IMG/VR virus record: IMGVR_UViG_3300048999_000192
Location: 91,099 to 155,098 of that record
Strand: one strand, 5' to 3'
DNA: 64,000 nt
From: a virus
Shown: piece by piece, positions 40,063-48,390 of the stretch
Layout of the letters: every line of letters begins with the position of its first letter
Position numbering within the stretch: the stretch's first letter is position 1
The notes under the pieces: generated by a model
Told to the model about the DNA's origin: nothing
The model's database searches: none
The model's input: the letters and a program-made list of their open reading frames with translations, nothing else
Translations under genes and position numbers: made by a program

Positions 40063-41595
40063 GTGTCCGAATTGGTAGATTTCACGCGGTACCAGCCTCC
40101 GGGCGTGTACGTCAGCGATGTCTCGCAGCCGCTCGTCAGCAATGCGGGCGTCCCGCAGGCCATCGCCTGCATCGTGGGGCCCGCGCTGGGCTCCACCACG
40201 GCGACCGAGTCGGTGGTGATCGACGCCGACGAGGCCGCGACGCTGACGGCACGCGGCATCTTCACCACGCCGGTGAGCGGCCCACCGGCCATCGCGGCCC
40301 CCGTGGTCAAGAAGCTCGACGGCACCCTGCTGGCGGTCGACACCGACTATGAGTTCTCCGTGGACGCCTCCGCCCCAGGCGGCGCCGCCAACGCGGTGAC
40401 CTCGATCGTCCGGGTGGCCGACTCGACGAACGTCGCCGACGGCGACACCGTCTCGATCACCTACAGCTACGCCGACGCCGACTACTACCAGCCCAAGGTG
40501 TTCGAGGACTACGCCTCGCTGGTCTCGACGTACGGCCTGCCGATGACGTCCACGCCCCCGAGCAACCCCAATGACAGCCAGGTGGTCTCGCCGCTGGCGA
40601 TGGGCGCGCTGATGGCCTTCCAGAACGGGGCCACCCAGCTCATCACCGTGGCGCTGAGCCCCTCAGACGGCACCCTGCAGCAGCAGTTCAACGCGGCGTA
40701 CGGCCGGATCGCGACGAACTACAACACCGCGATCATCACGCCGGTCTTCGTGGACGACCTCACCGTCAACACCGGCACCGTCGCCCAGCTCACCACGACG
40801 CTCGCGCAGGACCTGGAGTCCCACTGCGTGAACGCCTCGGCCGACGGATACCCGCGCATCGGAATCTTCGGCGCCTCGCGCAACTACAGCGAGACCGACC
40901 AGGCCTACGACGCCTTCGCCGCCGCGATCGACAACAAGCGGATCATGCTGGCGTACCCGAACCGGCTGCAGGTCTTCAACGGCTCGACGAATCAAATCAC
41001 GGAGGTCGGCGGCTGTTTCCTGGCCGCCGCCATGGCGGGCCTGCTGAGCTCCCTGCCGACCAACCGGGGCCTGACCAAGCAGACGATCGTCGGCTTCGCC
41101 GGGCTGTCTGCGCCGATCGCCCAGAAGATGACCAAGCTCTTCCGGGACACCCTGAGCCGCTCGGGCGTCGCGGTGGTCGAGGTCAACCGGCTGAGCCAGA
41201 TGATCGTGCGCCACGGCGTGACCACCGACATGACCTCGCTGACCACCCGCGAGGTCAGCCTGGTGCGGATCGCCGACGGCCTCTTCGAGCTCGTGCAGCT
41301 CGGCATGGAGGGCGCGCAGCTCATCGGCGAGGCGATCACCGCCGACACGGTCGTCCAGGTCAAGGGGGCCCTGTCCTCGCTCCTGGAGCAGGCCAAGATC
41401 TCCGAGCTGATCGTTGACTATGCCGACCTGCAGGTCCGGCAGCAGATCTACCCGAGCGGTGACCCCTCGGTCATCGACTGCAAGTTCTCGTACCAGCCTG
41501 CTGTGCCCCTGAACTACATCACCGTGCAGTTCTCGGTGGACCTGCAGTCAGGCGACGTCGGCGACACCACCGCGCTGGCGGCGGCGAGCGCCTGA
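40063..41595 (+). CDS. Tail sheath protein
   Basis: The 510-residue product begins with the sheath N-terminus Y-Q-P-P-G-V-Y-V-S-D (10-19), contains a beta insert (about 51-141) related to the Ig-like repeats of the 28171 protein, then the sheath core with N-D-S-Q-V-V-S-P-L-A, a Rossmann-like middle and a C-terminal domain with Y-x-D-L-Q-V-R. The sheath subunits surround the tail tube and contract on infection, so the phage is a myovirus. Start GTG 40063 directly follows the large hairpin; no other good start is near. Confidence 0.9.
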   Translation: MSELVDFTRYQPPGVYVSDVSQPLVSNAGVPQAIACIVGPALGSTTATESVVIDADEAATLTARGIFTTPVSGPPAIAAPVVKKLDGTLLAVDTDYEFSVDASAPGGAANAVTSIVRVADSTNVADGDTVSITYSYADADYYQPKVFEDYASLVSTYGLPMTSTPPSNPNDSQVVSPLAMGALMAFQNGATQLITVALSPSDGTLQQQFNAAYGRIATNYNTAIITPVFVDDLTVNTGTVAQLTTTLAQDLESHCVNASADGYPRIGIFGASRNYSETDQAYDAFAAAIDNKRIMLAYPNRLQVFNGSTNQITEVGGCFLAAAMAGLLSSLPTNRGLTKQTIVGFAGLSAPIAQKMTKLFRDTLSRSGVAVVEVNRLSQMIVRHGVTTDMTSLTTREVSLVRIADGLFELVQLGMEGAQLIGEAITADTVVQVKGALSSLLEQAKISELIVDYADLQVRQQIYPSGDPSVIDCKFSYQPAVPLNYITVQFSVDLQSGDVGDTTALAAASA

Positions 41596-41626
41596 GACCG
41601 CGAGCGGATCAGAGAGGAGCTGAGCG

Positions 41627-42130
41627 GTGCCGAACACCAAGGTCAGAGTTGTCGGATCGGGATTCACGACCTTCAATTACAATGGCAAAGCGATTGCCTT
41701 TTGCGAGGGCGTGGAGGACTCTGGCCAGCGCGCGTTCAGCGACATCGGCCAGCCCTACCAGTTCATCCACCCGCTGGGGTACACCCACCCGGTGGAGATC
41801 GCCACCTCGCGCGTGCTCGCGGGCGGCACGCTGATGCTGACCATTCGCGAGCTGTGGGCGGCGCCGGTCTGGCAGCAGCTCGCCGGACTGGCGAATTCCA
41901 ACAACATCGTCGACATCTTCGCCGCTTTGGCCAAGAACCCGGCGTACGTCACGTGCCAGACCATCATCAAGCCCGCTGGCACGGAGAGCACTCCATCGGC
42001 CTGGCGTGGGAAAACTTACCAAAACTGCGTCATTGTGGATATCAATGACGGAGACACGATCACCGTCGGCGCCCTGGCTGTGACCAAGGGCATCACGGTG
42101 GCGTACACCCACTCAACCGCGCTGAAGTAG
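41627..42130 (+). CDS. Tail tube protein
   Basis: This 167-residue beta-rich protein directly follows the sheath, as tail tube proteins do. It starts at GTG 41627 with GAGAGGAGC upstream. The pattern of strands around a central helix-poor core, V-E-I-A-T-S-R-V-L-A-G-G-T-L and the closing I-T-V-A-Y-T-H fit myovirus tube proteins, which stack as hexameric rings to form the DNA channel. Assignment rests on position and size plus strand pattern. Confidence 0.8.
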   Translation: MPNTKVRVVGSGFTTFNYNGKAIAFCEGVEDSGQRAFSDIGQPYQFIHPLGYTHPVEIATSRVLAGGTLMLTIRELWAAPVWQQLAGLANSNNIVDIFAALAKNPAYVTCQTIIKPAGTESTPSAWRGKTYQNCVIVDINDGDTITVGALAVTKGITVAYTHSTALK

Positions 42131-42141
42131 GAGAGGAACAC

Positions 42142-42429
42142 ATGTCCGACCCGACCCTGACCCTGACCGCCGACAAGGCGGTCTACGTCGCTGGCGAGAC
42201 CATCACCGTCTCGGCCGCCTACACCGATGAGGCGACCGAGTCCGAGACCCTCACGATCTCGGGCACGGCCACCGACTCGGCGGGCAACACCGTCACGGCC
42301 ACCACGGTGGTCACGGTGAACAGCCAGACGCCGCAGCACATGGACGTCACCGTCACCGACAACGACGACCGCACCTACGCCAAGACGGACGACCAGCCGG
42401 GCGTGGCGACCTTCACCACCACGGCCTGA
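42142..42429 (+). CDS. Small Ig-like virion protein
   Basis: The 95-residue product is a single Ig-like beta domain: L-T-L-T-A-D-K-A-V-Y (5-14), G-E-T-I-T-V-S-A, and a Thr-rich second half. AGGAGAGG lies upstream of ATG 42142. It lies between the tube and the glycosidase-like protein, whose N-terminus also has an Ig-like segment (I-S-G-V-A-T-D), so the two may interact or share origin. Such stand-alone Ig domains decorate virions and bind glycans weakly. Confidence 0.6.
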   Translation: MSDPTLTLTADKAVYVAGETITVSAAYTDEATESETLTISGTATDSAGNTVTATTVVTVNSQTPQHMDVTVTDNDDRTYAKTDDQPGVATFTTTA

Positions 42430-42432
42430 CCC

Positions 42433-43368
42433 ATGCCGCTCAAGCCGCTGACCATCAGCGGTGTCGCGACGGACGCGGAAGGCCGGTCGGTCTCCGCGTC
42501 CGTTTCGGTCACCGTCAACGAGCCGACGCTGTTCGGCAGCTCCATCGTGACCAGCGACGGGGTCAACCACTATGACGCGTTCGACGCGATGTTCGGCGAC
42601 ATCAAGATCGACCGGACCTACAACGCGCTGAACGCCAGCCCGCCGAAGTACCAGAGCACCTGGGCGGCTCAGGACGTCAGCCACAACGCGGCCTCGGCCA
42701 CGAGCTTCAAGTACAACCCGGCCGACGTGCTGTCCGGCTCCAAGGACACGGTCCTGAACAGCTTCTTCTCCACGCTCAAGCCGGGGAAGACCCGCTGGTG
42801 GACCTACTGGCACGAGCCGGACGGGGAGATCTACGGGAGCCCGCAGAAGTTCACGGCCGCCGACTACCGGGCCGCGTTCGTCCACATCAACGTGCTGGCC
42901 GAGGCGCACGTCCCGGCAGGTGTGGACGCTCGGGCGTTCCTGTGCGTCGAGGAGTACTCGATGCGCCCGGCCAACGCCAAGGGCCCGGCCACGCCCCGGC
43001 CGCTGGACAGCTTCTATCCCGGCGACTTCATCCAGTCCGTCGGGTTCGACGTCTACAGCGGCTGGAACGAGTCGAGCCCGTACACGCTCACGCCGTCGGC
43101 GCAGTTCGACAAGCTCTTCAGCCTGGCCGCCGCGCTGGGCAAGCCGCTCTGCATTCCGGAGTTCGGCACGCAGGCCACCCCGCCGACCGGCGTCACCATG
43201 ACGCGGGCGCAGTGGATGACCAACGCGCTGCGCTACCTGAGGCCGCACGCCGACCAGATCTCCTGGATCTGCTGGTGGAACGATGGCTTCGCCGACCTGA
43301 CCGGCGATTCCGCTGCCAGCACCATCTGGAAGAACATGTGCCTGAACGGCTGGAACGGAACGCCCTGA
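42433..43368 (+). CDS. Virion-associated glycoside hydrolase (GH26-like)
   Basis: The 311-residue protein has a short Ig-like N-terminus (about 3-35) and a TIM-barrel-like domain. W-H-E-P-D-G-E (126-132, E128 as proposed acid/base) and C-I-P-E-F-G-T-Q (240-247, E243 as proposed nucleophile) are spaced and placed as in clan GH-A beta-glycosidases such as GH26. Strands with S-V-G-F-D-V-Y and I-S-W-I-C-W-W-N also fit. It sits between tube and chaperone genes, so it is probably carried on the virion to cleave cell-surface polysaccharide. The substrate cannot be predicted. Confidence 0.65.
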   Translation: MPLKPLTISGVATDAEGRSVSASVSVTVNEPTLFGSSIVTSDGVNHYDAFDAMFGDIKIDRTYNALNASPPKYQSTWAAQDVSHNAASATSFKYNPADVLSGSKDTVLNSFFSTLKPGKTRWWTYWHEPDGEIYGSPQKFTAADYRAAFVHINVLAEAHVPAGVDARAFLCVEEYSMRPANAKGPATPRPLDSFYPGDFIQSVGFDVYSGWNESSPYTLTPSAQFDKLFSLAAALGKPLCIPEFGTQATPPTGVTMTRAQWMTNALRYLRPHADQISWICWWNDGFADLTGDSAASTIWKNMCLNGWNGTP

Positions 43369-43484
43369 TGAAGGTCACCATCACCGCCTCCGGGGTGCTC
43401 GCCGACGGGGCCACGGCCACGGGGTCGGTGGTGGTGGACGTTCGGGACGATCGGTACACCGATCTCTACGAGGAAAGATTTTAA
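43368..43484 (+). CDS. 38-aa peptide with Ig-like strand pattern
   Basis: A tiny frame beginning at ATG 43368 (TGATG overlap) and ending two bases before the chaperone gene start. It reads as V-T-I-T-A-S-G-V then S-V-V-V-D-V-R, which resembles half of the Ig-like domains encoded just upstream; it may be a remnant or a real small protein. The short stop-to-start distance suggests it is translated. Its GATTTTAAAAT end is unusually AT-rich for this genome. Confidence 0.4.
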   Translation: MKVTITASGVLADGATATGSVVVDVRDDRYTDLYEERF

Positions 43485-43485
43485 A

Positions 43486-44016
43486 ATGACTGACTCTCTC
43501 CCCACCCCGGAAGGCACGCCGCTCGCCGACGGCGAGACCGAGCGTGCCCCCGCCGTCTTCGACGAGCGATACAAGGAGGCCTTCCACGGCCTCGCCTTCC
43601 TCGGCAAGCTGTCCGAGACCTTCGAGTGGTTCGGCCACAAGATCATCATCCGGACCCTGAACACGGACGCCGAGCTCGCGCTGGCTCAGGTGATCAAGCC
43701 CTGGGAGAACACGAGCTTCTATCAGCGCGCCTACATCGCCGCCGTGGTCGCCTGCGCGGTCGAGACGGTCGACGGCAAGGGTCTGCCGACGCCGCTCGGC
43801 GAGGAGGACAACACCTACGCCTGGGCGCAGCTCCGCTTCGACTACGTCAAGGCCCGGTGGTTCCGGCCGACGATCGACACGATCTACGGCAAGTACCTGG
43901 AGCTGGAGGGACGCGCCCGAGAGGCGGAAGAGGAGCTGGGAAAAGCCTGGGGCCAGGCGGCCCCGACCCCTGGCTCGAACGAGAGCTCCGCCATCTTGAG
44001 CGACGAGGGCTTCTAG
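43486..44016 (+). CDS. Tail assembly chaperone, short form
   Basis: The 176-residue product is the first of the two tail chaperones that, in long-tailed phages, precede the tape measure gene and coat it during tube assembly. It is mostly helical with W-F-G-H-K-I-I-I-R-T-L and an A-Q-V-I-K-P-W-E-N-T-S segment (about 67-77). A heptamer G-GGA-AAA near its end allows shift to the -1 frame, giving the longer fused product; without the shift, translation ends at 44016. ATG 43486 is the only sensible start. Confidence 0.85.
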   Translation: MTDSLPTPEGTPLADGETERAPAVFDERYKEAFHGLAFLGKLSETFEWFGHKIIIRTLNTDAELALAQVIKPWENTSFYQRAYIAAVVACAVETVDGKGLPTPLGEEDNTYAWAQLRFDYVKARWFRPTIDTIYGKYLELEGRAREAEEELGKAWGQAAPTPGSNESSAILSDEGF

Positions 44017-44399
44017 CCGGGCGTGGCCGGTCGCGGGTCCAGGATCTGGGCCTGCGGATCCTGGCCTACTTCGACTACCAGGCCAAGCAGGAGCGCGAGA
44101 CCGAGGACCGGATGGAGCGCATCAAGCTGGCCCTGGTCAGCTCTGGGCGCATGACCCCGGCCGAGGCCTTCCCCGACCTGTTCACCGAGGACACCACACC
44201 CCGGGACGACTCCGAGGTGGACTTCGACTACTCCGGCGTCCAGTGGGAGTCGCCGAGCGATGTGGGCGAGGCCGAGTACGACAAGGTGATGGCCGCGCTG
44301 AGAGACAACGCCACGTTCACTACCCGAGACGCCTCCGGGACCACCGAAGGGGTGAAGACCGAGCTCCCAGCGGAGCCTGACGACACGGAGTGGATCTGA
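43486..44399 (+). CDS. Tail assembly chaperone, frameshifted long form
   Basis: The fused protein is read in frame to about 43943, then in the -1 frame from S-L-G-P-G-G to the stop at 44399, about 304 residues. The added part contains a charged helix, Q-A-K-Q-E-R-E-T-E-D-R-M-E-R, and an acidic, Asp-rich C-terminus. The long form is made in minor amounts and binds the tape measure protein, as lambda GT does. The last codons overlap the tape-measure ATG and include a CACC-GAAGG-GGTG element at 44342. Frame geometry and context make this quite certain. Confidence 0.8.
43938..43944 (+). other. Programmed -1 ribosomal frameshift site
   Basis: G-GGA-AAA in the zero frame of the chaperone gene, of X-XXY-YYZ type and one base different from the lambda G/GT slippery site (GGGAAAG). 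The stop of the zero frame lies about 70 nt downstream and the -1 frame stays open to 44399. Confidence 0.8.
44342..44354 (+). promoter_or_regulatory. GAAGG variant of start-proximal hairpin, inside coding sequence
   Basis: CACC-GAAGG-GGTG, with GAAGGGGTGA differing by one base from the common 10-mer. It lies in the tail of the chaperone coding region, 44 nt before the tape-measure ATG, with only a poor outer stem. Confidence 0.4.
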
Positions 44400-46777
44400 T
44401 GACGACGCCGAACCCGCCGAGTCGTCCAGACCAGGCCGTGTCCAAGGAGAGCTCGGTCAACATGGCCGAGGCGCTGGACTCGCTGACCCAGAACATGGCG
44501 GCGCTGAACGAGACCATGCGCCGTACAGCCGAGGAGATCTCGGCCACCCTGGACATCCAGGGGCGCACCGGTTACGGGCCGGACACCCAGCTCGCCTACC
44601 AGGCGCGCCAGCGGGTCGGCCAGAAGACGCCGGAGATCACCACCCAGGCCCTCGGCAACATGCGCCAGCAGTTCGGCATCACCAACGACCTGACCTTGGG
44701 CATGACCCGGCTGGACCCGACCCAGGCCAGCACCTCGATCGGGCACGCGCGGGCGTACGCGGCCCAGCGCATCGGCGAGGCGATCGGCGGGACGCTGTAC
44801 TCCTCCGGCCCGCCGCCGGGACAGCCGACCTCTACCGGCAGCGGGCCCTCTCGCGGCTCTCAGGGCCCTCCGGCGGGCGGTACGACCTCTGGTGGGGCTC
44901 CACCGGGTGGAGGCGCTCCTGGCGGCTCTGGCGGCCCCCCGAGCATGCCGCCGTCCGGCACCCTGCCCCGCTCCCAGCCGACGCCTGGGCGCAGCCCGGC
45001 CATGCAGGCGCTGGGGGCGCGCATCGCGACCTCGGGCGGGCAGACCGACAAGCTGATGCACGCGGCCAAGCACCTGCCCGTGGTCGGCCTCGCCGCCGAC
45101 GTCGCCGGGCGGGCGGGCCACACCTATCTGGACCAGCGTGAGAAGGGCCGCAACTACCAGGAGATCGAGGGCGGGACGAACCTGTCCGCCCAGCGCGAGC
45201 GCGGGCACGAGGAGGTCTACCGCCTCGGGATGGGCTTCGGCATGTCCGAGGAGGCCTCCCGGCAGGCCTTCTACGGGGTGACCGAGCTCGGCTACAACCG
45301 GCGCGGCGACTCCGGCTCGATCCAGAACCGGCAAGGCGCCCTGAACTTCGCATATCACAACTACAACGCCCGGGGCATGGACGTCGGGGAGTCCCTGCAG
45401 GTCCTGCAGACGGCCAGCCAGAACGCCACGGTGACCTTCAAGGGCCTCTCGGACGCACTGAAGGACGTCAGCGACACGGCGGGCTCGGCGGGCGTCAACG
45501 CCAAGCAGATGCGCCAGCAGTTCGATGCCGTCCTGGGCACCGCCATCCAGCAGGGTGCCGGGCCGGGGTCGACCTCCCTGGCGCGCACGATCACCAGCAC
45601 CCAGGCCTCCTACGGCAAGTCCTTCTCCAACCAGTCCTTCGCCGGGCAGCTCGGCTCGACCGAGATGTACATGATGGCGGGCCAGTACGGGATCAACCCG
45701 GGGCAGGCGCAGCAGATCCAGCGGACCAATCCGCAGGAGTACACCCGCATGCTCACCGGCAACAACAGCCGGGTGATCCAGTCGCTGCAGGGGATGACGC
45801 CCGAGGCGATGAGCGACCTGAAGGCGATCATCCAGAAGTACGGCGGCCAGGGGACGATGGACGCCCAGAAGGCCACGATCGTCGGCAATGAGTGGCTGAA
45901 CAAGTGGCAGGGCCGCAACGCGATCGACCTGAACGTCTGGTCCCAGCTCATCAACCAGATGACCGGCCTGCAGCTCGACAACAACACGGTCATGCAGTGG
46001 GTCGTCCAGCAGGTGAGCGGCAACACCGAGGCCGCCCACGCCGCCACCCAGCAGAGCGCGGGCGTGGCCAAGGTCGCCTCCGACCAGTACGGCAACCTCA
46101 CCAAGGGCACCGGCGGGGCCGACACCGGCAAGACGGGCCTGTACCAGGACCCGAACACCTCCTCCGGCGGCAAGGGCGCCGGGGAGAAGGCCCACACCAT
46201 GCAGTCCGGACCGCTACGTGACCTGAAGGACATCAACGCAGGTCACCACTGGTACGGGACCAAGGCGGCCAACAAGGCGGCCGAGCAGTACATCGGCACC
46301 GTCAGCAAGAACAAGCAGCGCGACCCGATCATGGAAGCGCTGCTGCAGAACGTCAAGGATCCCAACAACACCCACGTGCAGGTCACCACCAAGTCCGGCA
46401 CCCGGGTGGTCTCCTTCGCCGACGCGGTGAAGTACTTCCCGAACGAGCTCACCAGCGGCAACGCCCAGTTCGTGGACGGCCCGCAGGCCGGGCGCGGGGT
46501 CAGCGAGCTCACCGGCGGCAACGTCGACACCACCCGCGACACCTCCGGGGAGATCAAGTCCGACCAGGGCGGCAAGGTCGGCACGAGCCTGAGCGACTGG
46601 CAGAAGAAGCACCCGGCCAAGAAGTCCGGGGCCACCCCGCAGGCCGTGACCGTCGGCCTCACGGCCGAGGCGCAGCGGCTCCTGCAGCTCCTGCCGAACA
46701 ACAACAACCCGGCCGCCGCCTCCGGCAGCCCGCCGCAGAACCCCTACCCGAGCCAGGCGAGCCGGGGTGGTAACTGA
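44399..46777 (+). CDS. Tape measure protein
   Basis: The 792-residue product directly follows the frameshifted chaperones, as expected. It is largely helical, with an N-terminal coiled coil (about 10-60), a Gly/Pro/Ser-rich linker (about 135-205), long Gln/Ala/Asn-rich helical regions and a Pro/Asn-rich C-terminus. Tape measure proteins set tail length and line the tube; this size implies a tail of moderate length. ATG 44399 overlaps the previous stop, and the in-frame GTG 44390 is less likely. No transglycosylase or peptidase motif is present; those lie in the hub protein. Confidence 0.85.
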   Translation: MTTPNPPSRPDQAVSKESSVNMAEALDSLTQNMAALNETMRRTAEEISATLDIQGRTGYGPDTQLAYQARQRVGQKTPEITTQALGNMRQQFGITNDLTLGMTRLDPTQASTSIGHARAYAAQRIGEAIGGTLYSSGPPPGQPTSTGSGPSRGSQGPPAGGTTSGGAPPGGGAPGGSGGPPSMPPSGTLPRSQPTPGRSPAMQALGARIATSGGQTDKLMHAAKHLPVVGLAADVAGRAGHTYLDQREKGRNYQEIEGGTNLSAQRERGHEEVYRLGMGFGMSEEASRQAFYGVTELGYNRRGDSGSIQNRQGALNFAYHNYNARGMDVGESLQVLQTASQNATVTFKGLSDALKDVSDTAGSAGVNAKQMRQQFDAVLGTAIQQGAGPGSTSLARTITSTQASYGKSFSNQSFAGQLGSTEMYMMAGQYGINPGQAQQIQRTNPQEYTRMLTGNNSRVIQSLQGMTPEAMSDLKAIIQKYGGQGTMDAQKATIVGNEWLNKWQGRNAIDLNVWSQLINQMTGLQLDNNTVMQWVVQQVSGNTEAAHAATQQSAGVAKVASDQYGNLTKGTGGADTGKTGLYQDPNTSSGGKGAGEKAHTMQSGPLRDLKDINAGHHWYGTKAANKAAEQYIGTVSKNKQRDPIMEALLQNVKDPNNTHVQVTTKSGTRVVSFADAVKYFPNELTSGNAQFVDGPQAGRGVSELTGGNVDTTRDTSGEIKSDQGGKVGTSLSDWQKKHPAKKSGATPQAVTVGLTAEAQRLLQLLPNNNNPAAASGSPPQNPYPSQASRGGN

Positions 46778-47484
46778 TGGGCTCTGCCTCCCTGGGCTTC
46801 GCAGGTGGGCCCGCGATCAACTTCCGGATCGACCCGGACTCGGTCGACTGGAACTGGAAGATGCAGACCTCGGTCACGCCGACGATCGGCGGCCGGGTCA
46901 TCCAGGTGTGCGGTGCGACCCTGTCCGACCTCACCATCAGCGGCTCGTTCGGCCAGAGCCACGGGGACGGGCCGGACGGGGAGTCCTGGCTGCAGGCCGA
47001 GGCCTTCTTCAAGAAGATCCGGGACATGATGGAGTGGCAGTCCCGGGACGCCACCGACCCCGGCAAGATGCAGCCGCCCGGGGTCTTCACCTACAGCCCG
47101 CGCAACTGGAAGTTCGCGGTCTACGTCAAGGACCTGACCGACCCCGAGGGCGGCGGCTCGGTCACTCACACCACGGGCAAGTTCTCCTACCACTACTCCC
47201 TGACGTTGTTCATCGTCGAGGAGATGTCGGACGCCCTGGTCAAGGCAGGCACCAGCCACGGGGTCCTGAGCGCGGCCAAGGCCAAGGCGATCGATGACTA
47301 CCTCGCGCGCATCAACGACGGGATCGGCTGGCACTTCAGCCAGTACAACGGCTCGACGGACTACGCGGGCAAGAAGTACTCCGAGCCCAAGGTGCCCGAC
47401 GCCTCTGGCAACCAGCCCGGCACGACCACGCCATCCACCCCACCGGCGAGCTCGGGCAACGAGCCCGGCACGACGACCCCCTAG
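46777..47484 (+). CDS. Baseplate or distal tail protein
   Basis: This 235-residue protein follows the tape measure (TGATG overlap). It has a beta-rich core with V-T-P-T-I-G-G-R-V-I-Q-V, a charged helix at about 75-95, a strand pair W-K-F-A-V-Y-V-K, and a flexible Thr/Pro C-terminus with repeated P-G-T-T-T-P. Position right after the tape measure and size suggest a component of the hub or tube initiator, like gp48/gp54 or distal tail proteins. The specific role is inferred. Confidence 0.65.
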   Translation: MGSASLGFAGGPAINFRIDPDSVDWNWKMQTSVTPTIGGRVIQVCGATLSDLTISGSFGQSHGDGPDGESWLQAEAFFKKIRDMMEWQSRDATDPGKMQPPGVFTYSPRNWKFAVYVKDLTDPEGGGSVTHTTGKFSYHYSLTLFIVEEMSDALVKAGTSHGVLSAAKAKAIDDYLARINDGIGWHFSQYNGSTDYAGKKYSEPKVPDASGNQPGTTTPSTPPASSGNEPGTTTP

Positions 47485-47489
47485 GAGGC

Positions 47490-47708
47490 ATGATGCCCAA
47501 CCAGCGACCGGTCTGGAGCGCTGACTGCGCCGTCTCGATGCCCGAGCCGACGGGCGACGAGGTCATCGTGGCCATGTACGGGTTCGGCATGAGCCAGTAC
47601 CGGCTCGTCCATGACATCTCCAGCGCGGAGTACGAGGAGCTGCGCGTCGTCGTCGGCAGCCCGCACGACCCGTCGCTGACCCAGGCTCCCGGCGATCGGG
47701 GGGTCTGA
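47490..47708 (+). CDS. Small baseplate-region protein
   Basis: The 72-residue product has two consecutive ATGs; the second (47493) is better spaced from AGGAGG. It is alpha/beta with V-I-V-A-M-Y-G-F-G-M-S-Q-Y (about 26-38) and an acidic middle. It is coupled to the next gene by overlap. Function is unknown; a small structural or chaperone role in baseplate assembly is possible. Confidence 0.55.
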   Translation: MMPNQRPVWSADCAVSMPEPTGDEVIVAMYGFGMSQYRLVHDISSAEYEELRVVVGSPHDPSLTQAPGDRGV

Positions 47709-48382
47709 TGGCCGAGCGGCAAGGGCTGAACTGCACGCTGAGCTACTCGCGCGGCAGCACCAACAACACCTACAAGGTCCGGGCGACTGTCGTGACCCAC
47801 GGCACGCAGCAGATCGCCGAGGAGTCGCACGCCCGCACGCACCGGGCCTTCTACCCGCACCGGTCCGCGCCCCAGCGGTTCGCTGTCACCGTCCAGGCCA
47901 AGGGCTGGAGCGAGCGCCGGGACCTGATGAACTGGCTGGGCTCCTACGGGGAGTACATGGTCGACCCGGATCTGTCGGCCAGCGTCTACCCGGCCATGAC
48001 GGTGCTGATCCCCTCCCGAGAGTTCACCGGCATCGGGGTGCTGCTGGAGGGCTATGGCTGGGGCGACCACATCGGCTCGATGGTCTTCGAGCACAACCTG
48101 GTCTTCGAATCCTCGGTGGATCCTGGGCAGACGAAGCAGCCCAATACCTCTACCGTCGATAACAAATGGGAAGCGTTCACCCAAGATCAGGCGATCCAGT
48201 ACTTCTACCCATTCGGGACGCAGCTTTCCGGCAATGACGCCCCCGGCGGCAATTACGACAAGATCGTTTACCCTGGCGATCCAGGCAGTTTCAATGACAC
48301 CTGGAACGAGGACGCGTCCGGCATACCTGGCGGCGGCGCGACTCAGGGCGGCGAAGGCAACCCGAATCAGCCCACCGGATAG
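47708..48382 (+). CDS. Baseplate or tail-tip protein
   Basis: The 224-residue protein has N-terminal strands (L-N-C-T-L-S-Y-S-R, Y-K-V-R-A-T-V-V-T-H), a beta-rich core with F-A-V-T-V-Q-A-K-G-W, a Y-x-V-D-P-D-L segment and a Pro/Asn/Gly-rich C-terminal tail. It resembles tube-like or LysM-domain-less hub proteins that sit between the tape measure and the hub in myoviruses. No catalytic motif is seen. Start ATG 47708 overlaps the previous stop. Confidence 0.6.
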   Translation: MAERQGLNCTLSYSRGSTNNTYKVRATVVTHGTQQIAEESHARTHRAFYPHRSAPQRFAVTVQAKGWSERRDLMNWLGSYGEYMVDPDLSASVYPAMTVLIPSREFTGIGVLLEGYGWGDHIGSMVFEHNLVFESSVDPGQTKQPNTSTVDNKWEAFTQDQAIQYFYPFGTQLSGNDAPGGNYDKIVYPGDPGSFNDTWNEDASGIPGGGATQGGEGNPNQPTG

Positions 48383-48390
48383 GGGGACCG

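Noticed and set aside
44830-44930. Gly/Pro-rich stretch in the tape measure that could look like a repeat or recombination site
   Set aside because: It is an in-frame low-complexity linker (Gly/Pro/Ser) of the tape measure protein, with no direct repeat units of constant length.
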